A DNA stretch of 64,000 nucleotides. It comes from Paludibacteraceae bacterium (GTDB lineage Bacteria > Bacteroidota > Bacteroidia > Bacteroidales > Paludibacteraceae). The stretch covers positions 1 through 64,000 of the forward strand of contig JAKSKR010000002.1 in the NCBI GenBank assembly GCA_024401645.1. The letters run 5' to 3'. This document shows positions 35,079-44,183 of this stretch, piece after piece. Within the stretch, counting starts at the first letter, position 1. Every line of letters begins with the position of its first letter. Under the pieces are notes generated by a model, which worked only from the letters and a program-made list of their open reading frames with translations, searched no databases and had not been told where the DNA came from. Made by a program: the position numbers and the translations under genes.

Positions 35079-37334
35079 ATGAGAAATATTATTCGTCTTT
35101 TCTTTACACTTTTATTTATTGCGCTCATATTTGCAGGATGCTCAAAATCAAATGAATATTACTCATTTTCATTTAAGTCTCCTGATACGACTTATGTGCT
35201 GGGTGAAAGCGTAGTGCGTAAGGTGCCTAGTAACGATGCATATACAATTCCATTGTGTCAACTTAAAAAGTCAGAAATACTTCGTCTGCAACAAGATGGA
35301 ATGACCAAGGCTATTGTTAATGTAGACAGTTATTGTAAATCTATCGATTTAAGTGAAGTGAATGTTTTTACTGGTCCTAAATGTAATAATGGTATTGTCT
35401 CGTACCAAGAAGGCTGGTTTAAAGTAGAGGTTCCTTACGATTCGGTTATTAAACGCGATTCTGATGTTTGTTTGCGTGGGTGGGGGGGACCAGAAACGAA
35501 AATTCGTGGCAATGTGGTGCCGGGTGCTTTTTTGTGTGATTATGACAAGGTGTTTTTTTCATCCTATATATCCGTTGCTGAAAGAAAAAAACAGACAAAT
35601 GACTTTGCAACGTGTTCTTTACGCAAGAATACGCCTATAACAATTACGTTTAATGCCCCCTCAACTGTGCCCGGTCGCAAGTTCCCTATGTGGCATTTCG
35701 ATGAAACGAATTGCAGGTGGACTATTGACGCTTATGCCTACTCTGATGGACATAAGTGTATTTGCACGGTAAACGAATTAGGTTGGTGGACGTGCTCAAA
35801 GCCGACTAAAGCATACAGGCAAGTCACTTTGTTTGTGGTCGATAAGAACGAAAATCCTATTCATAATGCTTGCATTAAAGTTTCCAATGGATCTAGATTC
35901 GAAGAATATCTTACGGCAGCCGATGGTACTTGTGTGTTTTATGTCCCTATTAAGGATTTTTTCTATGTGTATTATAAGGGACTTGATCTTCCCAAATTGC
36001 AGACGGAATATCCTTTCGAGGTCGAATATGTTAATCTGCCTAGCGATAGCCTTTTGTTTTTGATTAGTCCACTTCCTGAAAATATTGGAAGGCAAACGGT
36101 AATAGATGTTTCTTTACCCGATCTTTACAGAGAGTACAATGCTATTCCGGGTTTGGGTGTTGAAGATGTTATCCCTTCTTCTTACGACGACCTTTGTATT
36201 CGTAAGTTGGCTTTAAATGGAACTACGGGTTTGAAAGGAAAAAATTATCGGTCAGACCCAAATGTCTATTTATATTACCATACGAAGGATGGTAAAGAGG
36301 AGAGGGCTTTTCTTGAATTTAAACTACCAGGAAAAGAAAGAATTAATTTGGATTATCCAGTAAAGATTGAGGCTGCATTCCCCTATCAGACATCAAACAT
36401 ATTGAACATCAAGAAGGTAAGAGATGAATATTCGCGCAATGCAATGCTCGATATTACGAACGACTACATTAATCCGGCCATGCTCGATGGCGGAAGCCTC
36501 TCTCTTGAATTTGCGGGTTTAGACTCTGTTTATAATACCACTATAACGATACCATCGCTAAAAGAAAATTTCGTTAGGCAGAAGAGTTTCCCAATTTGGC
36601 CGGTTGTAATACTTGTACTCGTGCTAACGTCGGGAATCGTTTACCTTATTGTGTCTCATAATGAGAAAAAGGAAATGGATTTGTGTAAACTGGTGGCGGC
36701 TGTACTTAAACATGGACCAATTTTCAATTCTGATGATGAAAGGAGGATTTATAACAATCATCTGGAATTGTTGATGAAGGAATTCAGTTCTCTATTGTTG
36801 TTCCATGGCTTCAAAATGGAGAAAATAAAAGAACTGATGGAAAAGGATACGGCTGAACTGTTGGATTGTATGCCTAATGTGGCACGGAATACGGATTTGG
36901 AGATGCGTTGCCGGTTGGTTCATTTTTTGTTTAAGATAGCGGCTAAAAACGACGGAATAAAAGATGACGAGTGGATTTTATTGAACCGTATTATGTATGG
37001 ACTTAAGTTAAACAAAACGAATATCTCATACTTTCAACGTGTTTACGAGGGCTTACGAACCTATTGGGACAGCTCAAGTAGCAACAACACTAACACTGGC
37101 AACGGAAAGGAGCAGCCTGCCAATAATGCCAAGACTAACGGATACGATGGCGACTATGCCTTATTGTGTGTGCCAAAAGGTGCAAGTCTTGAACAGATTA
37201 AAGAGGCTTATCATAAATTGGCAAAGGAGTATCATCCTGACCTACCGAAGAATGCCAAACGCCATGTCGAATGTGTGGAAAAGATGGCGGCCATTAACCT
37301 GGCTTACGATAGGTTAATGAAACAGCCGTCTTAA
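35079..37334 (+). CDS. Lipoprotein-like / TM / TerB-like / J-domain chimera
   Basis: 751 residues from the ATG at 35079. An N-terminal signal with a lipobox-like IFAGC (Cys at about residue 20) is followed by about 480 residues of beta-rich, unrecognised extracytoplasmic sequence. A transmembrane helix lies at about 503-525 (PIWPVVILVLVLTSGIVYLI). A TerB/DjlA-N-like helical region follows (about 530-660; FKIAAKNDGIKDDEWILLNR), then a Ser/Asn linker and a C-terminal J domain (about 690-751) with HPD at 719-721 and flanking helices II and III. The J domain would recruit and stimulate cytoplasmic DnaK. The outside domain could sense envelope state; that coupling is inference. The first helix may be an uncleaved anchor instead of a lipoprotein signal. 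Confidence 0.82.
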   Translation: MRNIIRLFFTLLFIALIFAGCSKSNEYYSFSFKSPDTTYVLGESVVRKVPSNDAYTIPLCQLKKSEILRLQQDGMTKAIVNVDSYCKSIDLSEVNVFTGPKCNNGIVSYQEGWFKVEVPYDSVIKRDSDVCLRGWGGPETKIRGNVVPGAFLCDYDKVFFSSYISVAERKKQTNDFATCSLRKNTPITITFNAPSTVPGRKFPMWHFDETNCRWTIDAYAYSDGHKCICTVNELGWWTCSKPTKAYRQVTLFVVDKNENPIHNACIKVSNGSRFEEYLTAADGTCVFYVPIKDFFYVYYKGLDLPKLQTEYPFEVEYVNLPSDSLLFLISPLPENIGRQTVIDVSLPDLYREYNAIPGLGVEDVIPSSYDDLCIRKLALNGTTGLKGKNYRSDPNVYLYYHTKDGKEERAFLEFKLPGKERINLDYPVKIEAAFPYQTSNILNIKKVRDEYSRNAMLDITNDYINPAMLDGGSLSLEFAGLDSVYNTTITIPSLKENFVRQKSFPIWPVVILVLVLTSGIVYLIVSHNEKKEMDLCKLVAAVLKHGPIFNSDDERRIYNNHLELLMKEFSSLLLFHGFKMEKIKELMEKDTAELLDCMPNVARNTDLEMRCRLVHFLFKIAAKNDGIKDDEWILLNRIMYGLKLNKTNISYFQRVYEGLRTYWDSSSSNNTNTGNGKEQPANNAKTNGYDGDYALLCVPKGASLEQIKEAYHKLAKEYHPDLPKNAKRHVECVEKMAAINLAYDRLMKQPS

Positions 37335-37384
37335 TTGTCGTCATGGGTGGTGACAATACCATATTTTTTTTGTGGCTCTTGCTC

Positions 37385-38245
37385 TTATTTCAGGCACAAC
37401 CTAAACCCTAGGTTCGAATCGAAGTAGTTGGTAACGTTCCAACCGCGGCAACCGCAGCGAGGACCGGTTGCGTCGTAATGACTTCCTCCTCCACGTAGTG
37501 CGTAAGCTTTACCCGATGTTGCTACCGGGTCGGTCACCGCATCGGCTGTGTAGTGGTCAACTAGTGTTCCGCACCATTCCCAAACATTTCCACTCATGTC
37601 AAACAAGCCCAATTCGTTGGCTTTTTTCTTCGCTACTGGCTTAATGTTTTCGTCCGAGTTCTTGTCGTACCATGCCACCTCGTCAATGTTGTTGCTGCCG
37701 GCGTAGTAGTAGCCTTTGCTTTGTTTTCCACCCCTAGCGGCATATTCCCATTGTGCCTCGGTTGGCAATTCAAATTTCTTGTCTAGTGGTAGTTGGTTGT
37801 TGTTATGCAGGCTGTCGTTAAGTGCTGTAAGGAATTTCTGTACGTCGTTGTAGCTCACGTTATATGCAGGCAGGTCATCGCCTAAACCCAGTTCGGCATT
37901 CCAACGCTCGTTTATGCCAAGCACTGCCTTCCATAAGGCTTGCGTCACTTCGGTTTCTCCAAGGCTGAACGTACTCAAGGTTACGGTGTGCACAGGACTT
38001 TCTCCTTCATGTGCGTTGGCGTCGTAGTTGGCTGCGTTTGGGTCTGCCGACTGTGCGCCCATCTTGAAGGAACCACCTTCAACCGGAACCATGTTGAACG
38101 AGACGTTTGCTATGGTATATTGTTTCTTCTCTGCGATTTTTGTGGTTGGCTTGTCTTCACATTTAACTGTTTGAGGTTCTTTGCTGCCGCAAGCGGTTAA
38201 AAGACTGGTTAGGCATAAGGCGAAACAGAATGTATTTTTTTGCAT
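37385..38245 (-). CDS. SUMF1/FGE-sulfatase-domain lipoprotein
   Basis: 286 residues. Lipoprotein signal with lipobox LLTAC (Cys19). The SUMF1-type fold begins at FNMVPVEGGSFKMGA and runs to LGFRLCLK. Signatures are LGETEVTQALWKAV, LPTEAQWEYAARGG, GNVWEWCG and LRGGGSHYD. True formylglycine-generating enzymes have a Cys pair late in the domain; here GSHYDATGPRCGC keeps only the second region, so oxidase activity is unlikely. Such outer-membrane lipoproteins (GldJ/GldK-like relatives included) are often structural. Convergent with the J-domain gene, 50 bp apart. Confidence 0.85.
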   Translation of the reverse strand: MQKNTFCFALCLTSLLTACGSKEPQTVKCEDKPTTKIAEKKQYTIANVSFNMVPVEGGSFKMGAQSADPNAANYDANAHEGESPVHTVTLSTFSLGETEVTQALWKAVLGINERWNAELGLGDDLPAYNVSYNDVQKFLTALNDSLHNNNQLPLDKKFELPTEAQWEYAARGGKQSKGYYYAGSNNIDEVAWYDKNSDENIKPVAKKKANELGLFDMSGNVWEWCGTLVDHYTADAVTDPVATSGKAYALRGGGSHYDATGPRCGCRGWNVTNYFDSNLGFRLCLK

Positions 38246-38397
38246 ATTCGTGTTTATTTACAAGTTTTAAGTAATGCTATAACGCAAATATAGCTATTGC
38301 TTTTTGAAAAACAAATAGTTATACTATTGTTTTGCATGTAAAACTGTTGCATGGCATATTATCTTTTGCTGCTGCTTTTTGGAAATATTCTTTCTGC

Positions 38398-39387
38398 CTA
38401 AAATTTTTGATACATATAATAATTAATGTCGTAGTAGGGATAGCTAGGAGTTTCCCAAAAACTGTGAACAAATGCGTAATAGATAAGTGTAAATAAGAAA
38501 ATCCAAATGCATTGCATTAGGGTAAAGGAAAAAAGCCGTTTAAAACGCCTTTTCCCGTTGATTTTCAAATGTAGGTGCGTAAGGAAAATTGAGCAAAATA
38601 ACGGAAATGCAAAGAATGGGAAAGTGAGTATTGCCCATATACCATATGTATATACTAGACTATTGCAAAATAGAATCCAAAAAATAAGGCTAATAATGGC
38701 AATTGAATTCTTGCTCCTTTTATCTGCATTAAATTCCAAATTTTCTAGTGTGTACGAGGCACTGAAAACCATTAATGGAACAAAAATTATTCCCAATACG
38801 ATTACCAAAATCCACTTTAACGGAATTGTGCTGATTTTAAATGGGTTTTGCTCGTCGCCAGTAAGTGTAACGAATTTTAGAGTCTCTGCTCTGGCTCTGT
38901 ATTCTTGACTGATGTATATTTTCTCTTTTGAGGGAAAATAGACTAGAAATCTTGATTCATTTTCATGAAAAACTATTAAACCTTTTTTAAATGTCACTTT
39001 CCCTGTTGTGGTGTGGTGAAGAATGCGTCCTGATACATATTCTTTTAATTTTTCCGAACTAAGTTTCTTTGTGTCAATAATGTAGGCCTTTCCTTCTTCA
39101 ATCTTCGATTGGGTTTGTGGGGTCGAAACAGATGGTTCTAACGCATCTGCTTGTTTGGTTCCTGTGCTGTCGTGTTTATTCGTTTCTTGTTCTTCTATAT
39201 CTTCTAGTAAACATATTAGCAAGTAATCGCTAATATTAGAGATATAAAATTCGTTGGCTATCTCTCTACTGTCAACAGTAATTCTATAACTTGGGTCAAA
39301 AACTTTACCATACAATTCTCCTGCGTTCGCAGGGGAGAAGGTTAGGGTAAGTAACAGTGTGCAAATTATATGTTTTAGCTGTTTCAT
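38398..39387 (-). CDS. Membrane protein with signal peptide, unknown function
   Basis: 329 residues. Signal peptide 1-22 (ending PANAG), a polar region with a Glu/Thr-rich segment (about 65-95), then four or five hydrophobic helices in the C-terminal half (about 190-315), separated by a basic segment KINGKRRFKRLFS. I do not recognise a family. It starts 11 bp after the menD stop on the same strand, so it is probably transcribed with the men genes, although nothing in it suggests quinone chemistry. The 150 bp to the next gene hold nothing clear. Confidence 0.68.
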   Translation of the reverse strand: MKQLKHIICTLLLTLTFSPANAGELYGKVFDPSYRITVDSREIANEFYISNISDYLLICLLEDIEEQETNKHDSTGTKQADALEPSVSTPQTQSKIEEGKAYIIDTKKLSSEKLKEYVSGRILHHTTTGKVTFKKGLIVFHENESRFLVYFPSKEKIYISQEYRARAETLKFVTLTGDEQNPFKISTIPLKWILVIVLGIIFVPLMVFSASYTLENLEFNADKRSKNSIAIISLIFWILFCNSLVYTYGIWAILTFPFFAFPLFCSIFLTHLHLKINGKRRFKRLFSFTLMQCIWIFLFTLIYYAFVHSFWETPSYPYYDINYYMYQKF

Positions 39388-39398
39388 TTATTACTGCT

Positions 39399-40961
39399 TT
39401 ATGGTAGATTGACTATCACCACTTGTTCTGTGGCAGTTATCAGTTCGTTAAAGGTGTTTACTTCCTTGCTGCCTATGCCGTAGGCAGTGCACAAGGTGGC
39501 AATTTTAACCGATTGTGGTGTAACAAAGTACTTTTCAAATTCTTCGGTACGGCTTGGTCCATCAAGTTTTCTGAAGATGCCTCCGCCGTTGTTGTTGATG
39601 ACGTATATGCGAAGGTTCTTCGGAAATTCGTTGTTCCAAAGTGCATTGCTGTCATATAGGAAGCAGAGGTCTCCTGTTATCAGCGTGGTTTGTCCGTCCT
39701 TGTTCATCTGTGCCGAGCCAATGGCGGTACTGGTACAACCGTCTATGCCGCTAACCCCACGGTTCGAATAGAAGTTTAGTTGCTTGTGGTTGCTCCAAAG
39801 CTGACCATTGCGCACACTGGTGCCATTGCTTAAGTGAAGGTCGCTGCCTTGTGGCAACTGGTTTATTAGTTGGGCGAAGATGCCCACCTCGTCCCATTTG
39901 CCGTTGTGCGCCTTTAGCTTTTCTTCACAGCCTTGGCTGGCGTTTAGCCACTGTTCGGCAAATTTTGCGTCGGCTTCTATGTTGTTGGCTAGTGCTTTGC
40001 AAAAAGCTTCGGGTGTGCAGGTTATCTGTTGCGTAATGTGGCCGAAGGTGTCTATAAGGTTTTCTTCCATGCCCACGCGCCAGGTTTGCTTTGCCTGGTT
40101 CTTCCTGAAATACAGCTTGGTGTGTTTGCTGACGAGTGCGCCCCCCATCACAATCAGAATGTCGGGGGTGTATTGTGCTGCATTGCTTGCGTCAATGCTG
40201 GCAAATGTGGGTTCTATGTTGTTTATTATGCCTTTGCCGTGCAGGTTCGAGAGGCATTCTGCCATCACGCAAACGCCTTTCGCTGCCAGTTGCCTAATGG
40301 TAGACAATAGCTCTGCATTGGGTGTCATGAATCCGGCTAGCACCATCACCTTCCCCTTTATGGTAGGTAGCGAAATGTGTGCTTCTTGCGTGCGGCCAAT
40401 GGCATAGGCGTTGCTGTCGGCTTCTTCGGTGTCGTAGAGTGGCACGTCGCAAGGCACGTTCAGGTGCACGGGGCCTTTCCTTCCGTTGGTTGCTGTGTTT
40501 ATGGCTTCGTTCACCATGCGGTTGGCATACCATTTGCCTTTGTCTTCGGTGTTGGTGGGTAGGCAATAGCTTTGCTTGACGAAGTTTTGCAGAATGCCGT
40601 TTTGCCTCATGGTTTGGCTGTCGGCTTGGTCTATCCATTCTTCGGGACGGTCGGCGCTGATGACCAGTAGCGGTATCTCTTGGTAATAGGCTTCCGCTAT
40701 GGCTGGCGATTGGTCGAGTAGGGCGGTGCCCGACGTGCAGACCGTGGCAACGCAACGGCCGCTCTTCTGTGCCATGCCTAGGGCTACGAATGCTGCACTG
40801 CGTTCGTCAACCACCACATGGCAGTTAAGTCCGGGCTCGCGGTTCATGGCTATGCTTATGGGCGCATTTCGCGAACCGGGCGACAGCACCACGTCGGTTA
40901 TGCCTTTCAGGGCACAAAGTCTTGCCAGTGTGGCTATGTTCTTGTGTATGGTCGTTCCCAT
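39399..40961 (-). CDS. menD: 2-succinyl-5-enolpyruvyl-6-hydroxy-3-cyclohexene-1-carboxylate synthase
   Basis: 520 residues, a thiamine-diphosphate enzyme of menaquinone synthesis that joins isochorismate and 2-oxoglutarate. ThDP residues are visible: VVLSPGSRNAPISIA, catalytic-Glu region VDERSAAFVALG, TVCTSGTALLDQSPAIAEAYY, GDLCFLYDSNALW and INNNGGGIFR. The protein ends at VVIVNLP, roughly 30 residues before the usual MenD end, so the extreme C-terminus may be short. It lies 106 bp downstream of menF. menB, menC and menE are not in this window. Confidence 0.93.
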   Translation of the reverse strand: MGTTIHKNIATLARLCALKGITDVVLSPGSRNAPISIAMNREPGLNCHVVVDERSAAFVALGMAQKSGRCVATVCTSGTALLDQSPAIAEAYYQEIPLLVISADRPEEWIDQADSQTMRQNGILQNFVKQSYCLPTNTEDKGKWYANRMVNEAINTATNGRKGPVHLNVPCDVPLYDTEEADSNAYAIGRTQEAHISLPTIKGKVMVLAGFMTPNAELLSTIRQLAAKGVCVMAECLSNLHGKGIINNIEPTFASIDASNAAQYTPDILIVMGGALVSKHTKLYFRKNQAKQTWRVGMEENLIDTFGHITQQITCTPEAFCKALANNIEADAKFAEQWLNASQGCEEKLKAHNGKWDEVGIFAQLINQLPQGSDLHLSNGTSVRNGQLWSNHKQLNFYSNRGVSGIDGCTSTAIGSAQMNKDGQTTLITGDLCFLYDSNALWNNEFPKNLRIYVINNNGGGIFRKLDGPSRTEEFEKYFVTPQSVKIATLCTAYGIGSKEVNTFNELITATEQVVIVNLP

Positions 40962-41012
40962 GTTCGTTTATGCTTTTAATTTCACATTCCTGTTTGTCAG
41001 CCCCTAACCAAT

Positions 41013-41065
41013 AAACTCCTCAACTCTTAAACTAATAATCTTCTCAACTCTTAAACTCCTCAACC
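41013..41065. repeat. Short 24-bp-spaced direct repeats between menF and menD
   Basis: CTCAACTCTTAAACT occurs at 41019-41033 and 41043-41057, and AAACTCCTCAAC flanks both ends. It lies in the 106-bp menF-menD gap. It looks like a slipped-strand duplication. No hairpin is evident. Confidence 0.6.
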
Positions 41066-41067
41066 AA

Positions 41068-42135
41068 TCAGTTAAGGAATCGTTTTAGGGTTTCAAGTTT
41101 CATCTTGGTTTCTTCCCATTCGGTTAGTGGGTCGCTGTCGGCTGTTATGCCACCGCCGGCATAAAGGGTAGTGCCTTTCGGTGTCAGCTTCATGCAACGC
41201 AGGTTCACGTATAGTGCGAAGTGGTTTTCGTCTGATATGTGGCCAAGGAATCCGCTATAGAATTCGCGGTCATATCCTTCTTGTGCCAGAATGGCCTCGT
41301 AGCTTTCTTGCTTTGGCGTTCCGCACACGGCTGGCGTTGGGTGCAGGGCTTTCAGCAGGTTCTCTGCCGATTGGCCTACCGGCATCTTCATGCCAATGCG
41401 TGTCAGCAGGTGTTCAAGGTGTCCGGCGCGTGTGGTGGTCACAGGTGTCACGTTTATGCTGGTGCAGTGTTGGCGCAGTGTGTTCACTATGTAGCGTTCC
41501 ACAATCTGCTGCTCTTCCTTGTTCTTTTCGTCCCAGGGTGTGCCGTCTACCTGTATGCGGCGTGTGCCGGCAAGCGCAATGGTTTGCAGGTCTTGTCCGT
41601 TACGGTAGAGTAGGAGTTCGGGGGTGGCACACATCCAAAGGCCGTTGCCAGGTAGGTTCACCATGGCAATGTAGGCTTGCGGGTAGGCGGCAGACAGCTT
41701 GCTGAATATCTGAACGGCGTTTTCAATGTAGGCGCCGTCTATGTGCTCGGTGTGCGAGTACACCACCTTGTTCAGTGCACCTTCCTTTATCTTTTCAATG
41801 GCTTCGGCTACTTTTTTCGTGTAGCTCACACGGTCTATGTCTTTCGAGTCTTTGCCCTTCAGTTCGGCTGTCACCGAAAGGTCTGGCAGGTCGTCTTCCG
41901 TTAGTTGCGGATGCTCAATGTCAACAGTCACGTCTTCCTTTATCAGGTAGTAGGGTGCGCTGGCGCTGAAGGGTGCAACCACGTAGCCGTGGACTTTGTC
42001 TAGGTTTACGGGCTGTTCGTGTGCCTCTAGTGGCGAGGTCTGAATGCCGAAACGTATGGGGTGACTTGGCCTACGGTAGCAGAAGAAGGGCAAATGCCTT
42101 TCTATGCAGTTCTGTATTAGTTCTTTTATGGTCAT
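41068..42135 (-). CDS. menF: Isochorismate synthase
   Basis: 355 residues, chorismate-utilising enzyme fold, converting chorismate to isochorismate, the first menaquinone step. Signatures: NKVVYSHTEHI, MVNLPGNGLWMCATPELLL, ALAGTRR, HLEHLLTRIG, LHPTPAVCGTPKQE, REFYSGFLGHI and YAGGGITADSDP. Its ATG overlaps the menA stop in an ATGA junction (42132-42135), so menA and menF are translationally coupled. Slightly short compared with many MenF enzymes, but every core motif is present. Confidence 0.93.
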   Translation of the reverse strand: MTIKELIQNCIERHLPFFCYRRPSHPIRFGIQTSPLEAHEQPVNLDKVHGYVVAPFSASAPYYLIKEDVTVDIEHPQLTEDDLPDLSVTAELKGKDSKDIDRVSYTKKVAEAIEKIKEGALNKVVYSHTEHIDGAYIENAVQIFSKLSAAYPQAYIAMVNLPGNGLWMCATPELLLYRNGQDLQTIALAGTRRIQVDGTPWDEKNKEEQQIVERYIVNTLRQHCTSINVTPVTTTRAGHLEHLLTRIGMKMPVGQSAENLLKALHPTPAVCGTPKQESYEAILAQEGYDREFYSGFLGHISDENHFALYVNLRCMKLTPKGTTLYAGGGITADSDPLTEWEETKMKLETLKRFLN

Positions 42136-43073
42136 AATAGTATTCCTAATGAGGTGGTTAGGGCATAGACCAGCATGTTTCTAGAACTCTGGCCAATTAA
42201 AACGTTCAGCGCTTTGCCTTCGCGTATCTCGCATAGCTTCTTCCACGTCTTTATGTGCAGAATAAGGTAAGGCAAGACGAACATGGCTTTAACCTTCGAG
42301 TAGATGTCGTACCTCAATACGTAGTAGTCTGAAAACTGGGTGTGGACGTAGAGGATGACAAGAAATCCTATTAGGGCGGCCACTTCGCCGTTTAGTAGGT
42401 AGAAGCGTCTGCCAAATGGTTCTCCAAACTTTACGATGATGGTCCTTTTGCCGGTAGCGGCATCGGTATCGCGGTCGCGGTAGTTGTTCACCACCAGCAG
42501 GCTGTTAATGGCTAAACCCACGCCCACCGACAGTGCGACGCCATACAAGGGGCATTCGTTGGCTTGCACAAGGCACGTCATGCACACGGGCACAATGCCG
42601 AAGAAGATGACCACGGCTACGTCGCCCCAACCGTTGTACGAGAGCGGATAGGGCCCCGATGTGTAGAGGTAGGCAAACACCACGCAGGCTAGTCCTGTGC
42701 CAATCAGTTCCCAATGGCGGTCGGTAAAGAAGAGGATGCTTAAGCCAATTAGGCAGGCTGTGGCCACCACGGCTGCAATGCCTTTCTTCATGGCGCTGGG
42801 CGTAATCCAACCTTGTGCGGTGGCACGCATGGGGCCCAGTCGTTCCTCACCGTCGGTTCCCTTCTTGTAGTCTATAAGGTCGTTAATGAGGTTGGCTGCC
42901 GTTTGCATCAGCACGGCAAACAGTAGGCAGATGATGGCTGGCACCGCCTTAAAGCTGTTCAGGTGGGTGGCCAGGGCGCAGCCCACAACCACTGGGGTTA
43001 CGGCGGCTGCCAAGGTCTTCGGGCGGCTGGCTAGTAACCAGGCCTTTATGCTGTTTGTTTCTACTTGTTCCAT
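42132..43073 (-). CDS. menA: 1,4-dihydroxy-2-naphthoate polyprenyltransferase
   Basis: 313 residues from the ATG at 43073; the frame is open to a TTG at 43085, which would sit within a few bases of the transcript start. UbiA-family membrane prenyltransferase with about nine helices. First Asp motif NLINDLIDYKKGTD and second motif NNYRDRDTDAATGKRT bind Mg2+-prenyl diphosphate. It attaches the polyprenyl chain to DHNA in menaquinone synthesis. First gene of menA-menF-menD, with a promoter box at 43095. Confidence 0.93.
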   Translation of the reverse strand: MEQVETNSIKAWLLASRPKTLAAAVTPVVVGCALATHLNSFKAVPAIICLLFAVLMQTAANLINDLIDYKKGTDGEERLGPMRATAQGWITPSAMKKGIAAVVATACLIGLSILFFTDRHWELIGTGLACVVFAYLYTSGPYPLSYNGWGDVAVVIFFGIVPVCMTCLVQANECPLYGVALSVGVGLAINSLLVVNNYRDRDTDAATGKRTIIVKFGEPFGRRFYLLNGEVAALIGFLVILYVHTQFSDYYVLRYDIYSKVKAMFVLPYLILHIKTWKKLCEIREGKALNVLIGQSSRNMLVYALTTSLGILL

Positions 43074-43094
43074 CGTAAAAGTCAATTCTTATTA

Positions 43095-43102
43095 CAAAAA
43101 TA
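43095..43102 (-). promoter_or_regulatory. -7 box of the men operon
   Basis: Minus-strand TATTTTTG, 22 bp before the menA ATG at 43073. A perfect -7 match. The divergent WYL regulator gene starts 50 bp away, so the two share this short intergenic region. Confidence 0.55.
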
Positions 43103-43151
43103 CGAATAATGAGAAAATAATTCCTTAACTTGGCTTAATAATCATTTGTAT

Positions 43152-44054
43152 ATGTCAGACCACCAGACTCTCGAAAATATGTTGAAGCTGCTCAACTTGC
43201 TGTCTTCAAACATGCGTTACACTCCCGACCAGATTGGCGAACGCCTCAATGTCTCGTCGCGTACGGCTTACCGTTACCTCACTTCGTTGAAAGATGTTGG
43301 CTTTGGTGTGGAGAAGGATGCGCGTAATGCCTTCTTCATTCCGAAAACCGATAAGAACATGACCAACATTTCGCAGTTGGTGCATTTTACCGAAGAGGAG
43401 GAGACGCTGGTCTACGACATCATGCAGAAACTCTCGTCCGATGCCGTCATGCAACGCCGCCTGAAGGCGAAGATGGCTTCTGTCTTCAACATCAAGGCGC
43501 TCGAAAAGACGGTTACCGACAACAATGCGCATTCCAACATTGCCAAAGTGCTGTCTGCAATCAAGGGCAAGCGCCTCATTTGCCTAAAGAACTACCACTC
43601 GGGCAACTCGGGTAGCGAGGAAGACCGCCTGGTCGAGGCGTTCGACGTTACCGACAACTATAGCACCATTTGGGCTTTCGACCCTCGCGACGGCAAGAAC
43701 AAGGTGTTTAAGCTGGCGCGTGCCGAGAAGGTGGAAGAGACGGACCAGAAGTGGAAGTACGAAAAACGCCATAAGGCCGATCCGGTCGATGTCTTCCGCT
43801 CGTTCGGTAAGGAACCTGTTCCAATCTGCATCGAGTTCGACTTGCTGGTCTACAACCTCTTGGTCGAAGAATACCCGGCTGCCAAGGCCGACGTGAGGAA
43901 GAAGGACAAGGACACTTGGGTGCTGAATACCAACGTCTACAATTTGAATGCGGTTGGCCGCTTTGTTCTAGGATTGTACGACCACATCACCATTGTTAAT
44001 TCGCCCGAGTTGCAAGACGACATCAACAATCGCCTAAATAAGCATAAAGTGTAG
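43152..44054 (+). CDS. WYL-domain transcriptional regulator
   Basis: 300 residues from the ATG at 43152 (an in-frame TTG at 43146 is unlikely). N-terminal winged HTH (about 3-62; LLSSNMRYTPDQIGERLNVSSRTAYRYL, DeoR-like), a linker region, and a WYL domain (about 130-200; TIWAFDPRDGKNKVFKLARAEKVE) that usually binds a small molecule or nucleic acid. It is transcribed divergently from menA, so it may control menaquinone genes; this rests on position only. Confidence 0.85.
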   Translation: MSDHQTLENMLKLLNLLSSNMRYTPDQIGERLNVSSRTAYRYLTSLKDVGFGVEKDARNAFFIPKTDKNMTNISQLVHFTEEEETLVYDIMQKLSSDAVMQRRLKAKMASVFNIKALEKTVTDNNAHSNIAKVLSAIKGKRLICLKNYHSGNSGSEEDRLVEAFDVTDNYSTIWAFDPRDGKNKVFKLARAEKVEETDQKWKYEKRHKADPVDVFRSFGKEPVPICIEFDLLVYNLLVEEYPAAKADVRKKDKDTWVLNTNVYNLNAVGRFVLGLYDHITIVNSPELQDDINNRLNKHKV

Positions 44055-44107
44055 TCGCTTACTTACATTTTCTTTCTCATCGTGCACTATTTTCCCTTGG
44101 TTTTCGT

Positions 44108-44115
44108 TATATTTG
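44108..44115 (+). promoter_or_regulatory. -7 box of the glycosyltransferase gene
   Basis: TATATTTG (then C) on the plus strand, 69 bp upstream of the GTG at 44184. The resulting leader is longer than most in this window. Confidence 0.5.
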
Positions 44116-44183
44116 CATAAATAGAAACATATTGCTCAACGGGTCTGTTTCTGTGGCATGTTGGGCTTAAAAACAAGAAAAAA

